A DNA stretch of 64,000 nt, taken from NCBI RefSeq assembly GCF_023016005.1, contig NZ_JALKAZ010000001.1, positions 1 through 64,000 of the forward strand. The letters are read 5' to 3'. Below are positions 48,094 to 56,916 of this stretch, piece by piece. Position 1 is the stretch's first letter. Each line of letters starts with the position of its first letter. The stretch is from Erythrobacter sp. F6033 (lineage in GTDB: Bacteria; Pseudomonadota; Alphaproteobacteria; Sphingomonadales; Sphingomonadaceae). The notes beneath the pieces are model-generated. The model saw nothing but the letters and a program-made list of their open reading frames with translations. It did not search any database and was not told the origin of the DNA. Both the position numbers and the translations under genes were made by a program.

Positions 48094-48458
48094 GCGGGCA
48101 AGAGCTCTTTCACGGCATTCATAAACGGCATGATCGATACGGGCTTGGACAAATAGCCCGAAGCGCCTGCCTTTCGAATTCGTTCCTCGTCACCCTTGGC
48201 GGCGAAAGCTGTCACGGCAAGCACCGGAATCTGCGCGAGCAGCATGTCTTGCTGCGCGGCTTCGATGAGATCGACACCAGAAATCCCTGGCAATTGGATA
48301 TCCATAATGATCAGATCCGGCGTTACAGCGCGAGCTGTTTCAAGCACACTCTCACCATCGGCAACGGGCTCAACGTCAAAGCCATTGGCTTTTAAAACGT
48401 CACAAAACAATTTCCGGTTGAGGTCATTGTCCTCGACAACCATTATTCGCTTTGCCAC
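48090..48458 (-). CDS. divK: Single-domain response regulator DivK
   Basis: The 122-residue receiver domain only has the phospho-acceptor Asp53 (LIIMDIQLPGISG), N-terminal Glu-Asp (VVEDNDLNRKLF), the Thr of VTAFAAKGDEERIRKAG and Lys in SKPVS. The motif order and AKGDEERIRKAG match DivK, which in Caulobacter links the DivJ/PleC kinases to CtrA control of the cell cycle. Its 3' end overlaps the PycTM-like gene by 4 bp on the opposite strand. Confidence 0.92.
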   Translation of the reverse strand: MAKRIMVVEDNDLNRKLFCDVLKANGFDVEPVADGESVLETARAVTPDLIIMDIQLPGISGVDLIEAAQQDMLLAQIPVLAVTAFAAKGDEERIRKAGASGYLSKPVSIMPFMNAVKELLPA

Positions 48459-48523
48459 TGCTCGCCCCGATCCGTTAAGTTACCTTCGCTTACCCCGACC
48501 AAGAGGCCTTCACAATCCCGCAT

Positions 48524-48802
48524 ATGGACGAGTCTTTGCCCGAACCTACTTCATTGTCAGCAAGCACTCTTGCGCTGGCCGTTCTTGGCTGGGTGTTGGA
48601 GAATGATGATCGTGCGGAACGTTTCTTGAGCCTGACGGGTTTGACCCCTGACGCCCTGCGCGCCGGTTTGGACGATCCGTCTATCTTGGCCGCACCACTC
48701 GATTTTCTTGCCAACCACGAACCCGATCTGATCCGCGCTGCCGAAGCATTGGCTGTAACACCGGAAGAACTGATCGCCGCCCGCCAGGAGCTATCCCGAT
48801 GA
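48524..48802 (+). CDS. DUF3572 protein
   Basis: The 92-residue acidic protein has the pattern ALAVLGWVLENDDRAERFLS, LTGLTPDALRAGLDDPSILA and LDFLANHEPDLIRAAEALAV, typical of the short DUF3572 proteins of alphaproteobacteria. The role is unknown. It opens a five-gene operon in which each junction is a 4-bp overlap, beginning with ATGA into the HAD gene. It frequently neighbours divK in this group. Confidence 0.85.
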   Translation: MDESLPEPTSLSASTLALAVLGWVLENDDRAERFLSLTGLTPDALRAGLDDPSILAAPLDFLANHEPDLIRAAEALAVTPEELIAARQELSR

Positions 48803-49428
48803 GCCGCCCGCTAATTATCTCCGATTGTGACGAAGTGCTGTTGCACATGGTCGTACCGTTCAAAGAATGGCTTGAAGAAAGTCAGGGTATCAATTTCAAC
48901 CTAGATGGCGCCAATTTCGGTGAGGCTTTGCGTTGGCAGAAAAGCGGCACTCTGCTCGAAGCGAACGAAGTCTGGCGGATGCTGGGTGGATTTTTCGACA
49001 CAGAGATGAGCAGGCAGACGCCAATTGCAGGCGCTGTGGAATCGATCAACGCTCTGGCCGAACATGCTGACATTGTGATCTTGACCAACCTGGTCGATAA
49101 ACGCCGCGATATGCGCGCCGAGCAGCTTGCTGATCACGGCATTCAAGCGCCCGTTTACACCAATCAGGGGCCCAAAGGCCCGGCCTTGCAAAAAATTGTC
49201 GAAGAGCTCGCGCCAAGCCGTGCGTTCTTTATCGACGATCTGCCGCAGCACCACCATTCGGTTTCCGAGATCACGCCTGATGTGGTCCGTCTGCATATGT
49301 GCGGGGAGCCATTGGTCGCGGGCGCTATAGATTGCGCTCACAAAGCGGGTCACGCTGATGCGCGGATCGACGTGTGGTCGCAGGCCTTGCCTTGGTTGAT
49401 GAACAAATTGGAGGAGACACCCGCATGA
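48799..49428 (+). CDS. HAD-superfamily hydrolase
   Basis: The 209-residue product has HAD motif I IISDCDEVLLHMV (nucleophile Asp and +2 Asp), motif II LTNLVDKR and motif IV FIDDLPQHH. A helical cap lies between residues 20 and 90 (SQGINFNLDGANFGEALRWQ). The substrate is unknown; it is probably a small phosphate ester. It is coupled to the DUF3572 gene upstream and to the ridA gene downstream by ATGA overlaps. Confidence 0.88.
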   Translation: MSRPLIISDCDEVLLHMVVPFKEWLEESQGINFNLDGANFGEALRWQKSGTLLEANEVWRMLGGFFDTEMSRQTPIAGAVESINALAEHADIVILTNLVDKRRDMRAEQLADHGIQAPVYTNQGPKGPALQKIVEELAPSRAFFIDDLPQHHHSVSEITPDVVRLHMCGEPLVAGAIDCAHKAGHADARIDVWSQALPWLMNKLEETPA

Positions 49429-49907
49429 GTATTGAATCGTGTTTGGCTGAACTCGGCATCACTTTGCCAGAGGCTGCTGCTCCTGTTGCGAGTTATCAGC
49501 CGGTGGTGGTGCATAGCGGATTTGCCCATGTTTCGGGCCAGTTACCTTTCATCGATGGCGAGCTGGCAACGGGCCGTTTGGGCGAAGATGTTGATCTTGA
49601 TGGCGGAATGGCCGCAGCGCGCGCATGCGGGCTCATGATCCTAGCTCAACTGAAGGCAGCAGGCTTGCTGGAGAGGGTCGAACGGGTCGTCAAGCTAGGC
49701 GCCTTTGTCAGTTCGACAGCCGATTTCACCGACCAACCTAAAGTCGCCAATGGTGCTTCGGATTTGATGTTCGAAGTGTTTGGCGAAAAAGGGCGTCATT
49801 CGCGCGCAGCTGTCGGCGTGCCAGTCTTACCGCTCGGCGCTGCTGTCGAAGTCGATGCAGTCATCGCCGTATCTGAAGTGAGGATTGCCGCATCCTTGGC
49901 TGGCTGA
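49425..49907 (+). CDS. RidA/YjgF family protein
   Basis: The product is 160 residues from ATG 49425, which overlaps the HAD stop. It has the YjgF chorismate-mutase-like fold with FAHVSGQLPFIDGELATGRL and a C-terminal SRAAVGVPVLPLGAAVEVDA; the Arg of the reactive-enamine pocket is in the HSRAAVGV segment. RidA proteins hydrolyse 2-aminoacrylate-type imines. This longer form belongs to the subgroup related to TIGR endoribonuclease-like RidA proteins. It lies within the overlapping operon. Confidence 0.85.
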   Translation: MSIESCLAELGITLPEAAAPVASYQPVVVHSGFAHVSGQLPFIDGELATGRLGEDVDLDGGMAAARACGLMILAQLKAAGLLERVERVVKLGAFVSSTADFTDQPKVANGASDLMFEVFGEKGRHSRAAVGVPVLPLGAAVEVDAVIAVSEVRIAASLAG

Positions 49908-50605
49908 CGAAATGGGAGTATGCTCATCGCGGTTTGCATGGGAAGGGCGTGCCCGAGAACTCTCTAGCCGCCGCTGAAGCCGCTATTGCGGCAGGCATGG
50001 GCATTGAGTGCGATATTCAACGCAGCGCTGATGATGTCGCAATGGTGTTCCACGATTGGGATGTCGAGCGATTGACCGGCGCGGCGGGTGCGACGGGCGC
50101 TTTGAGCGCTGAGGAGCTTCATCAGTTGCAGTACTCCGGTAGCGACCAGCGCCCGGCGACCTTGCGCGAATTGCTCAGTCTGATTGAAGGATGTGCGCCG
50201 CTGCTGATCGAGATCAAGTCAAAGCCCGGGTATGGTGTCGAGCGTAGCTGCGAAATTGTGGCTCAAGATCTCGCCTCATATTCGGGCGATGTGGCGATAA
50301 TGAGCTTCGATCCGCGAGCTGCTGCTTGGGTGCGAGAGCATTCCCCTGATACGTGCTGCGGCTTGGTGATGCGCGAGGATGAGCATGGTTACACCCAGAC
50401 CGCTGCGGAACGGTGGGAGGCGTTTGAGTATGCTCAGCCTGATTTCCTCGCCTATCACATCGCAGCGCTGCCAAATGACTGGGTCGAAGGTCTTCGCGCC
50501 GACGGGTTGCCAATCTTGAGCTGGACCGTGAATTCTCCGGAAACGCGTCAGCGGGGCTTGTTACATGTCGATGCGTTGGTGAGCGAAGGTGCCGGCTTGC
50601 CGTGA
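49904..50605 (+). CDS. Glycerophosphodiester phosphodiesterase, probable CTG start
   Basis: Catalytic motifs are HRGLHGKGVPENS (His-Arg), ECDIQRSADDVAMVFHDW (Glu-Asp and HD) and IEIKSK. The only canonical in-frame starts come too late: TTG 49934 removes the catalytic AHRG. In frame upstream is CTG 49904, which overlaps the ridA stop as CTGA, the same position an ATGA overlap would take, and no stop intervenes back to 49877. I therefore call CTG 49904 (233 residues). It hydrolyses glycerophosphodiesters to glycerol-3-phosphate. It is coupled downstream to the GNAT gene (GTGA). Confidence 0.8.
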   Translation: MTKWEYAHRGLHGKGVPENSLAAAEAAIAAGMGIECDIQRSADDVAMVFHDWDVERLTGAAGATGALSAEELHQLQYSGSDQRPATLRELLSLIEGCAPLLIEIKSKPGYGVERSCEIVAQDLASYSGDVAIMSFDPRAAAWVREHSPDTCCGLVMREDEHGYTQTAAERWEAFEYAQPDFLAYHIAALPNDWVEGLRADGLPILSWTVNSPETRQRGLLHVDALVSEGAGLP

Positions 50606-51756
50606 GCGACACCGATCCTCCCAACAGCGAACTCACCGTCCGTCTCGCGCCATCTGTTGGCTCGTTTGGACGTGAGGAATGGAACGCGCTGGATAAGACG
50701 GGCAATCCGTTCGTGAGCCATGAATTCCTGACTGCAATGGAGGACTCCGGAAGCGTGGGCGAGGGGACCGGCTGGGACCCCGTGCCGATTGTGATCACGG
50801 ATGATGCGGGCCAGCTACTCGCCGCCATGCCAAGTTATGCGAAGGGGCACAGCCAAGGTGAATATGTGTTCGACCATTCATGGGCCGATGCACTGCACCG
50901 CGCTGGTGGTCAATATTATCCAAAGCTCCAGATTGCCGCACCGTTTACGCCTGCCAGCGGCCCGCGCCTCTTGCTATCGGACGATGCGCTCGCGCCGCAT
51001 CTGTTGAAAGGTGCGGAGGCAGTCTGCCTCCAGAACAACCTTTCATCGGCTCACGCGACTTTCATTGATCCCGCTCAGGTGCAGCTCTTCGAAGCGGGCG
51101 ATTGGCTGATCCGCAACGATATCCAGTTCCACTGGCTCAATCGTGACTATGACAGCTTTGATGGTTTCCTCGGCGCGCTGACATCGCGCAAACGCAAGGA
51201 TTTGCGTAAGGAACGGGCCAAAGCGGTCGAGGGTTTGCGGATCGAACGCTTGCAAGGCGGCGATATCAAGCCGGAGCATTGGGACGCCTTCTGGATATTC
51301 TATCAGGACACTGGCGCGCGCAAATGGGGCACGCCTTACCTAACGCGTGAAGCCTTTACTCTGCTTGGCGAGCGAATGGGCGATCAAATGATCCTGATCC
51401 TCGCGTTTGACGGGGACACACCGATTGCTGGTGCTCTGAATTTTATCGGGTCAGAGGCGCTGTACGGACGGTACTGGGGATGCACGCAGGATGTGCGATT
51501 TTTGCACTTCGAACTGTGCTATTATCAGGCGATCGATATCGCCATTGAATTGGGCCTGCCGCGCGTCGAGGCGGGTGCGCAAGGCGGGCATAAACTGGCC
51601 CGCGGATATGAGCCAGTGCAGACGCATTCAGCCCATTGGCTAGCCGATCCCGGTTTCCGAGCAGCGGTATCGGGCTTTCTCGAGCGAGAGCGCGAAGGTA
51701 TCGCGACCGATCAGCTTTATCTGGACGATCGAACGCCCTTTAAAACCAAGAATTAG
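50602..51756 (+). CDS. GNAT-fold peptidoglycan-biosynthesis-like protein (COG3146)
   Basis: The 384-residue product starts at GTG 50602, overlapping the GDPD stop. It has WNALDKTGNPFVSHEFLTAM near the N-terminus, SRKRKDLRKERAKAVEGLRI in the centre, then SEALYGRYWGCTQDVRFLHF and a FemAB/GNAT-type LPRVEAGAQGGHKLARGYEP. These match the COG3146 family of predicted N-acyltransferases. The acceptor is unknown. It is the last gene of the overlapping operon. Confidence 0.85.
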   Translation: MSDTDPPNSELTVRLAPSVGSFGREEWNALDKTGNPFVSHEFLTAMEDSGSVGEGTGWDPVPIVITDDAGQLLAAMPSYAKGHSQGEYVFDHSWADALHRAGGQYYPKLQIAAPFTPASGPRLLLSDDALAPHLLKGAEAVCLQNNLSSAHATFIDPAQVQLFEAGDWLIRNDIQFHWLNRDYDSFDGFLGALTSRKRKDLRKERAKAVEGLRIERLQGGDIKPEHWDAFWIFYQDTGARKWGTPYLTREAFTLLGERMGDQMILILAFDGDTPIAGALNFIGSEALYGRYWGCTQDVRFLHFELCYYQAIDIAIELGLPRVEAGAQGGHKLARGYEPVQTHSAHWLADPGFRAAVSGFLEREREGIATDQLYLDDRTPFKTKN

Positions 51757-52082
51757 GCTGCTTTGCGGCGCTCTTCGCTAAGCCATTGGCGAGCGCGACG
51801 TTGAGCTTCGGCGATTTCGCGGGCGGTCATTTCATCGGACACATCTGCACGGCACCAGCCAGCTTCTTCATGACCGCGCGATGCGGCGATATTGAACCAT
51901 TTGTGCGCTTCGACCAGATCGCAGGTCACGCCATTGCTACCAGTGGAAAATGCAACGCCCAAGTCAAACAGTGCAGCGTTGTCTCCGTTCGACGCAGCAG
52001 CAAGACACTTTGCAACAACCATATCGACTTCGGCGCTATGGGCTGTTTCAAACTCGCCCCCGTTAAGCGGTGTCAGTTTCAT
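51753..52082 (-). CDS. Small Sel1-like repeat protein
   Basis: The product is 109 residues with one clear Sel1/TPR-like repeat (LFDLGVAFSTGSNGVTCDLV and HKWFNIAASRGHEEAGWCR) and a C-terminal basic helix (EIAEAQRRARQWLSEERRK). There is no signal peptide, so it is probably cytoplasmic. Such short Sel1 proteins mediate protein contacts. Its stop overlaps the end of the GNAT gene on the other strand. Confidence 0.85.
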   Translation of the reverse strand: MKLTPLNGGEFETAHSAEVDMVVAKCLAAASNGDNAALFDLGVAFSTGSNGVTCDLVEAHKWFNIAASRGHEEAGWCRADVSDEMTAREIAEAQRRARQWLSEERRKAA

Positions 52083-52397
52083 TTTCTAATTCCCCGTTAC
52101 TGTTTCGATCCACCCCCTCGCGGATCGGGCAAACACAGAAGTCGCGGAACATGGTCAACAAATGGTTAACGCGCTTAAAGCTTTTACATAATCGTGGCTT
52201 ACCCACTCAGGCAGGATGCGGCGAAAACTCCAATCCACCGATTGCAGACATTCTCTTTTCAAAGCGACTTGTGCCGTAAGGTCGCGTTGCCTATAGGCGC
52301 GCCAAGCAACGAGTTGCTGGGGTAAGAGATGCTCTGAAGAAATTCAGGCGTTTTGATGGGACAGTCTCGCGGGAAGTGATTGGGATAAGAGGATCAC
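52083..52397. other. Gap upstream of dksA
   Basis: These 315 bp separate the divergent Sel1 and dksA genes and must hold both promoters. I see one small inverted repeat (AGCAACGAGTTGCT, about 52305-52318) and no other structure or gene. Confidence 0.5.
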
Positions 52398-52856
52398 ATG
52401 GCCACGGCGGTGTCTAAAGAAACTGAAGTTTTGGAAAATGCGAAGTCGATGTTCGCGGCGGATTATACGCCGAGCGAGAAAGAAGACTATATGTGCGAAA
52501 AGCACAAAGCGTATTTTCGGATGCTCTTGATCGAATGGAAACTTTCGATCCGGGATGCGGCTGACCAAACGCTGCAATCGCTCGCGGACGGACCGATCCG
52601 AGAGGCTGACCTCAATGATCGCGCCTCCAGTGAAACCGATTGGGGCATTGAGCTGCGCACGCGTGATCGTCAGCGCAAACTCGTTTCCAAGATTGAATCT
52701 GCTCTTCACCGGATCGATGACGGTGAATACGGGTACTGCGAAGTAACTGGCGATCCGATCGGCCTGAAACGCTTGATGGCGCGTCCGGTCGCAACGATGA
52801 CAGTCGAAGCGCAAGAAGCGCATGAGCGGCGCGAGAAAGTCTCCCGCGACACTTAG
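52398..52856 (+). CDS. dksA: RNA polymerase-binding transcription factor DksA
   Basis: The 152-residue product has an N-terminal coiled coil (about 35-110, including DAADQTLQSLADG) with DRASSETDWGIELRTRDRQR, where the tip Asp residues that contact the polymerase secondary channel would lie. The C-terminal zinc-finger region reads YGYCEVTGDPIGLKRLMARP and keeps only one of the four zinc Cys, as in alphaproteobacterial DksA. It works with ppGpp to reset transcription under starvation. Confidence 0.95.
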   Translation: MATAVSKETEVLENAKSMFAADYTPSEKEDYMCEKHKAYFRMLLIEWKLSIRDAADQTLQSLADGPIREADLNDRASSETDWGIELRTRDRQRKLVSKIESALHRIDDGEYGYCEVTGDPIGLKRLMARPVATMTVEAQEAHERREKVSRDT

Positions 52857-53102
52857 CAGAACTGAGGGAACATCCCTCTGCAGATGCGCTCGGAATAGAC
52901 CGCGAACCGTTTTACCTACGACCCCGGTTCGTCTCAGATTGGGACGCACATAGCTTCTCTGTGTCCGCCGCGTACAAATTTTACGAAGCATTTACCTCAA
53001 AATCATAGCCAACATGCACGCGGTGCACGTAGTCCCTTTGCAATTCAGGGCGCGTAAGCCGCAGGTGGATTAACTTTGAAGCGCCAAGGAGGCGACCCGA
53101 AT

Positions 53103-53480
53103 ATGTCAGCTGTTGAAACAAGGACGGTGAGCCGTGACAGTCTATTTCTGCTCGCCAGCATCCGTGTGGAGCAGGATGATGAAGTGCACAAAGTGCGCGT
53201 GCGTAATCTCTCTGATGGCGGCATGATGGGCGAAGGCAATATTCGCGTTAAGCGCGGCAATCGCCTGCAGATCGAACTGCGCAATATCGGCAAAGTCGAA
53301 GGCAGCGTAGCGTGGGTCCAAGATAATCGTTTCGGCATTGCATTCGATGAAGAAATAGATTCGCAGTCTGCAAGGAAGCCTGCCAGCGAGGCGGATCCCC
53401 TTACAAAGCCGAAAAGCGAGAATTCGTGGGCACACCGGGCACCGCCGACACCTACACCTCAGTCGCTTCGCAAAGTCTGA
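53103..53480 (+). CDS. PilZ-domain protein
   Basis: The product is 125 residues from ATG 53103, with AAGGAGG 10 bp upstream (an in-frame TTG at 53076 is less likely). The domain reads RDSLFLLASIRVEQDDEVHK, VRVRNLSDGGMMGEG and VEGSVAWVQDNRFGIAFDEE, the PilZ beta-barrel pattern, but the N-terminal c-di-GMP RxxxR motif is weak or missing. It may be a non-binding PilZ adaptor. A disordered Pro/Ser tail follows. Confidence 0.88.
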   Translation: MSAVETRTVSRDSLFLLASIRVEQDDEVHKVRVRNLSDGGMMGEGNIRVKRGNRLQIELRNIGKVEGSVAWVQDNRFGIAFDEEIDSQSARKPASEADPLTKPKSENSWAHRAPPTPTPQSLRKV

Positions 53481-53550
53481 CATTCAACATTGCTGATTGT
53501 GGCGCTGTGAAGCGCTGACCTTCACGCTGCAAGCTGCTAGGCATCGCAGC

Positions 53551-55020
53551 GTGAAGAGATTCTCCGTCCTATTTGCGCTGTGCTGGGCGCTTGCCGCGTG
53601 CGGACCCTCCAATGGCTCCGGCCCCGTTGCCGTGGCTATTGTCGGCGAGCCGGAAAGCCTTTTTCAACAAGGGGTTCGCCTTTCGCCAGCAGCTCAGCAT
53701 GTGAGAGCTGCATCGTTCGAGGGGCTCGTATCTCTCGATCCCGCCGGACAGATTGTCCCCGCCCTCGCAGAGCGCTGGATCGTTACCGAAGATGGCCGCA
53801 GCTACATTTTCCGATTGCGGAACTCATCTTGGCCGGATGGCGAAGATATAACGGCTCGCGATATCCGTGTTTTGCTGCGTGATACGATCGCGCGGCTTGA
53901 GGGTACGTCGCTCGATCTGGACTTGGCAAAAGTCGTCGAAATTAGAGCCATGACCGGTCGTGTCGTAGAGGTGCGCCTTTCCAGCCCGATGCCCGAATTT
54001 CTGCGCTTACTTGCGCAGCCCGAGCTTGGCTTGGTCAAGAACGGCGGCGGAGCAGGTCCGATGATTGCTTCGCGCGATGAAGAGGCTCCAATTGTCACGC
54101 TAAACGCTCTGCCACCAGAAGCGCGCGGTTTTCCGGCTCGTCAGAACTGGGAGGAGCTGGCCCGGCCGCTCACCGTGCGAGCATTGCCTGCTGAAGCTGC
54201 TGTAGAGGCATTCACAAATGGCGATATCGATTTGCTGCTGAACGGCAGGCTTTCAAGCTTCCCTTTGGCGCAGCTAGGACCTTTGTCCCGAGGGGCAATT
54301 CAGGTTGATCCATCGCTGGGCCTGTTCGGGCTGGCTATTCGCAATGACAGCGGCTTGCTAAGCGATCCGTCTCGGCGTGAGGCGCTGTCCATGGCGCTTG
54401 ATCGCAATGCCCTTATTGAGCCGTTCGGGCTTGGTGGCTGGCAGCCAACGACTTGGATCGTTCCCCCTATTTTGTTTGCGACACCTGCCTATCCGGAATC
54501 TCGGTGGTCGAACCTGTCCATCGAAGAGCGTCAGAATATGGCGGCTACAAGGATCAGAGGGTGGGAAAGCTCTAGCGGTCAAGACGCTGTAATTCGCGTC
54601 GGAATGCCTTCTGGCCCGGGCAGTGATTTGTTGTTCGAACAATTGAATGATGCGTGGTCTGCGATCGGCGTTAATGCTGTGAAAGTTGCCCCGGGTGCCG
54701 GAGCCGACGTTGAGTTGCGCGACCGTTTGGCACGATATTCCTCTCCCCGTTGGTTCTTAAATCAGTTCAACTGCGAGTTGGAAATCGGCCTTTGCTCATC
54801 CGAGGCGGACGCATTGGTCCGCGAATCTCTGACGCAATCTGATCTCGCGGCCAAGCAGCAACTTCTCGCCGAAGCTCACGCAGAATTGGTCGCGCAGGAG
54901 GTTTTTATTCCGCTTGGTGCTCCGGTTCGTTGGGCCTTGGTGCGGGGCGCTATTGGGTCTTATCAAGCCAACCAATGGGGCCTCCACCCCTTGTTCCCGC
55001 TGTCTCAACCCACCACATAG
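53551..55020 (+). CDS. Peptide/oligopeptide-type ABC solute-binding lipoprotein
   Basis: I start at GTG 53551 (489 residues), which puts a lipoprotein signal at the N-terminus (KRFSVLFALCWALAACGPSN, lipobox LAAC). The mature part has the family 5 SBP pattern: ASFEGLVSLDPAGQIVPALA, WIVTEDGRSYIFRLR and WPDGEDITARDI near the start and a C-terminal PLGAPVRWALVRGAI. No permease or ATPase gene is nearby, so it may be an orphan receptor. The ligand is unknown. Confidence 0.88.
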   Translation: MKRFSVLFALCWALAACGPSNGSGPVAVAIVGEPESLFQQGVRLSPAAQHVRAASFEGLVSLDPAGQIVPALAERWIVTEDGRSYIFRLRNSSWPDGEDITARDIRVLLRDTIARLEGTSLDLDLAKVVEIRAMTGRVVEVRLSSPMPEFLRLLAQPELGLVKNGGGAGPMIASRDEEAPIVTLNALPPEARGFPARQNWEELARPLTVRALPAEAAVEAFTNGDIDLLLNGRLSSFPLAQLGPLSRGAIQVDPSLGLFGLAIRNDSGLLSDPSRREALSMALDRNALIEPFGLGGWQPTTWIVPPILFATPAYPESRWSNLSIEERQNMAATRIRGWESSSGQDAVIRVGMPSGPGSDLLFEQLNDAWSAIGVNAVKVAPGAGADVELRDRLARYSSPRWFLNQFNCELEIGLCSSEADALVRESLTQSDLAAKQQLLAEAHAELVAQEVFIPLGAPVRWALVRGAIGSYQANQWGLHPLFPLSQPTT

Positions 55021-55038
55021 GAGGCGTAAGGAGATCGC

Positions 55039-55455
55039 ATGGAAGGCCCTCAGCGCCCGCAAACCCTCAGTCTACAACTGCCTACGGGCACCGACCCTGC
55101 TGCAATCCGCGCTCGGGTCGAAGCGGTGGAGTTACTGCTCGAACGGAGCCTGCGTGTTCCTGGCACCAACGTGCCAATCGGGCTCGACGCGATCATCGGA
55201 TTGGTGCCAGTCATTGGGGACATTGTCACAACCGCATTGGGTGCCTACATCGTTTGGGAAGCGCGCAATCTGGGCCTGTCAAAATGGCACCTGACCCGGA
55301 TGGGCGCAAATGTGGCATTCGATACGGTGCTGGGTCTTGTTCCGCTCGTGGGTGACGCGGCTGACTTTGTTTTCCGCTCCAACACGCGAAATTTGCGGAT
55401 TATCAAGAAGCATCTCGACAAGCATCACCCTGAGACGCGTGTGATTGAGGGCTAG
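55039..55455 (+). CDS. DUF4112 membrane protein
   Basis: The product is 138 residues with two hydrophobic hairpins (GLDAIIGLVPVIGDIVTTAL and FDTVLGLVPLVGDAADFVF) that carry the repeated GLVPxxGD motif of DUF4112, and a basic C-terminus. The two halves look like an internal repeat. Function is unknown. It follows the solute-binding gene by 18 bp. Confidence 0.88.
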   Translation: MEGPQRPQTLSLQLPTGTDPAAIRARVEAVELLLERSLRVPGTNVPIGLDAIIGLVPVIGDIVTTALGAYIVWEARNLGLSKWHLTRMGANVAFDTVLGLVPLVGDAADFVFRSNTRNLRIIKKHLDKHHPETRVIEG

Positions 55456-55504
55456 TTTCCTTCTTGGCTTGTGGGGTGAGGCTTTGCAGCGCTAGAGCAG
55501 CGGC

Positions 55505-56296
55505 ATGACCAACACAGTCACCTATTCAAGCTATCTCGATCTCGGCAAAATTCTTGATGCTCAGCATCTTAGTTCTGGCGCGCATGATGAGATGCTGTTT
55601 ATCGTCGTTCATCAGGCGAGCGAGCTGTGGCTAAAACTGTGCTTACATGAGCTCACCGAAGCGCGCGAATGCATCGAACGCGATGATTTGCGCCCTGCTT
55701 TCAAAATGCTTGCCCGTGTTGCCAGAGCGCAGCAGCAATTGATCCAGAGCTGGGATGTGCTCAGCACAATGACCCCGCATGATTATTCACGCATTCGCCC
55801 GCATTTGGGCGGGTCGAGCGGGTTCCAATCGCCGCAATACCGGATGATGGAATTCATGCTGGGCGGACGCGATGAAAAGCATATCCACCTGCATGAAAAA
55901 ACCGGCGATTGGGCCGCGCGTTTGAGCCATGAAGTCACCCGCGATAGCCTGTATGATGCGGCAATCCGCCTACTTGCGCGGCGCGGTTTTGAGATTGACC
56001 AGAAAGTGACAGAGCGCGACTTAAGGGCTCCGTATCAGCATGATCCCAGCGTCGAAGAAGCTTGGGCGGCCATCTATCGCGATCCACAAGAGCATTGGGA
56101 TTTGTACGAGCTGGCCGAAAAGCTTGTCGACCTTGAATATCATTTCCAACGCTGGCGTTTTGGCCATCTCAAAACTGTTGAGCGGATTATCGGCTTCAAA
56201 CGCGGCACTGGCGGGACACCGGGCGTTCCCTATCTGGAAGGCGTGCTCAAACAGGCATTCTTCCCTGAACTGCTTAGCGTGCGGACAGCAATATGA
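55505..56296 (+). CDS. kynA: Tryptophan 2,3-dioxygenase
   Basis: The 263-residue heme enzyme has the distal His and substrate motif FIVVHQASELWLKLCLHEL, the SGFQSPQYRMMEFMLG loop and the C-terminal proximal His segment YHFQRWRFGHLKTVERIIG. It opens the indole ring of Trp to N-formylkynurenine. It is the first gene of a three-gene kynurenine operon; the stop overlaps the kynB start by 4 bp. Confidence 0.97.
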   Translation: MTNTVTYSSYLDLGKILDAQHLSSGAHDEMLFIVVHQASELWLKLCLHELTEARECIERDDLRPAFKMLARVARAQQQLIQSWDVLSTMTPHDYSRIRPHLGGSSGFQSPQYRMMEFMLGGRDEKHIHLHEKTGDWAARLSHEVTRDSLYDAAIRLLARRGFEIDQKVTERDLRAPYQHDPSVEEAWAAIYRDPQEHWDLYELAEKLVDLEYHFQRWRFGHLKTVERIIGFKRGTGGTPGVPYLEGVLKQAFFPELLSVRTAI

Positions 56297-56916
56297 GCCG
56301 CGTTTGGGACATTTCTCAAAAACTGCGCCCTGACCTGCCGGTTTGGCCAGGTGATACCGCTTTTTCGCATGAGCGGACGTGGCAGATGGAGGAGGGCTCT
56401 CCGGTTAATGTTTCGGCTGTCACTCTATCGACTCATACCGGAGCGCATGCTGATGCGCCGCTTCATTATTCACCGAGCGCGCCTGATATCGCCGAGGTGG
56501 CGCTGGCCCCGTATTTGGGTGAATGCCTTGTTGTTGACGCGCGCGGCTCTGGCTCATTGATTATGCCTAGCGATCTTCCTGAGCTGGGTGGTGTTACGCG
56601 GGTTCTGATGCGGACGTTCGATGCCTTTCCGCATGACACTTGGGATGAGGGCACAACGGCCATTGCGCCCGAAACTATTGACTGGCTCGCCGCGCAAGGC
56701 GTGAAGCTTGTTGGTCTGGATGGCCCTTCGATTGACCCGCAATCTTCCAAAGACATGCTGGCGCACAAGACCGTTCTCAAACATGACCTGCGCATACTTG
56801 AAGGGCTAGTCCTCGATGATGTGCCGCCGGGCCAGTACGAGCTGATTGCTCTGCCTTTGCCGATTGTCGGAGGCGACGCTTCACCTGTGCGCGCTATTTT
56901 GAGGGAACTGCCATGA
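56293..56916 (+). CDS. kynB: Kynurenine formamidase (arylformamidase)
   Basis: The 207-residue metal-dependent cyclase-fold enzyme has RVWDISQKLRPDLPVWPGDT, the metal-binding STHTGAHADAPLHY and DGPSIDPQSSKDMLAHK. It hydrolyses N-formylkynurenine to kynurenine. Length and the HTGAHADAP motif match bacterial KynB. Overlaps on both sides (ATGA) show one translationally coupled operon. Confidence 0.95.
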   Translation: MSRVWDISQKLRPDLPVWPGDTAFSHERTWQMEEGSPVNVSAVTLSTHTGAHADAPLHYSPSAPDIAEVALAPYLGECLVVDARGSGSLIMPSDLPELGGVTRVLMRTFDAFPHDTWDEGTTAIAPETIDWLAAQGVKLVGLDGPSIDPQSSKDMLAHKTVLKHDLRILEGLVLDDVPPGQYELIALPLPIVGGDASPVRAILRELP

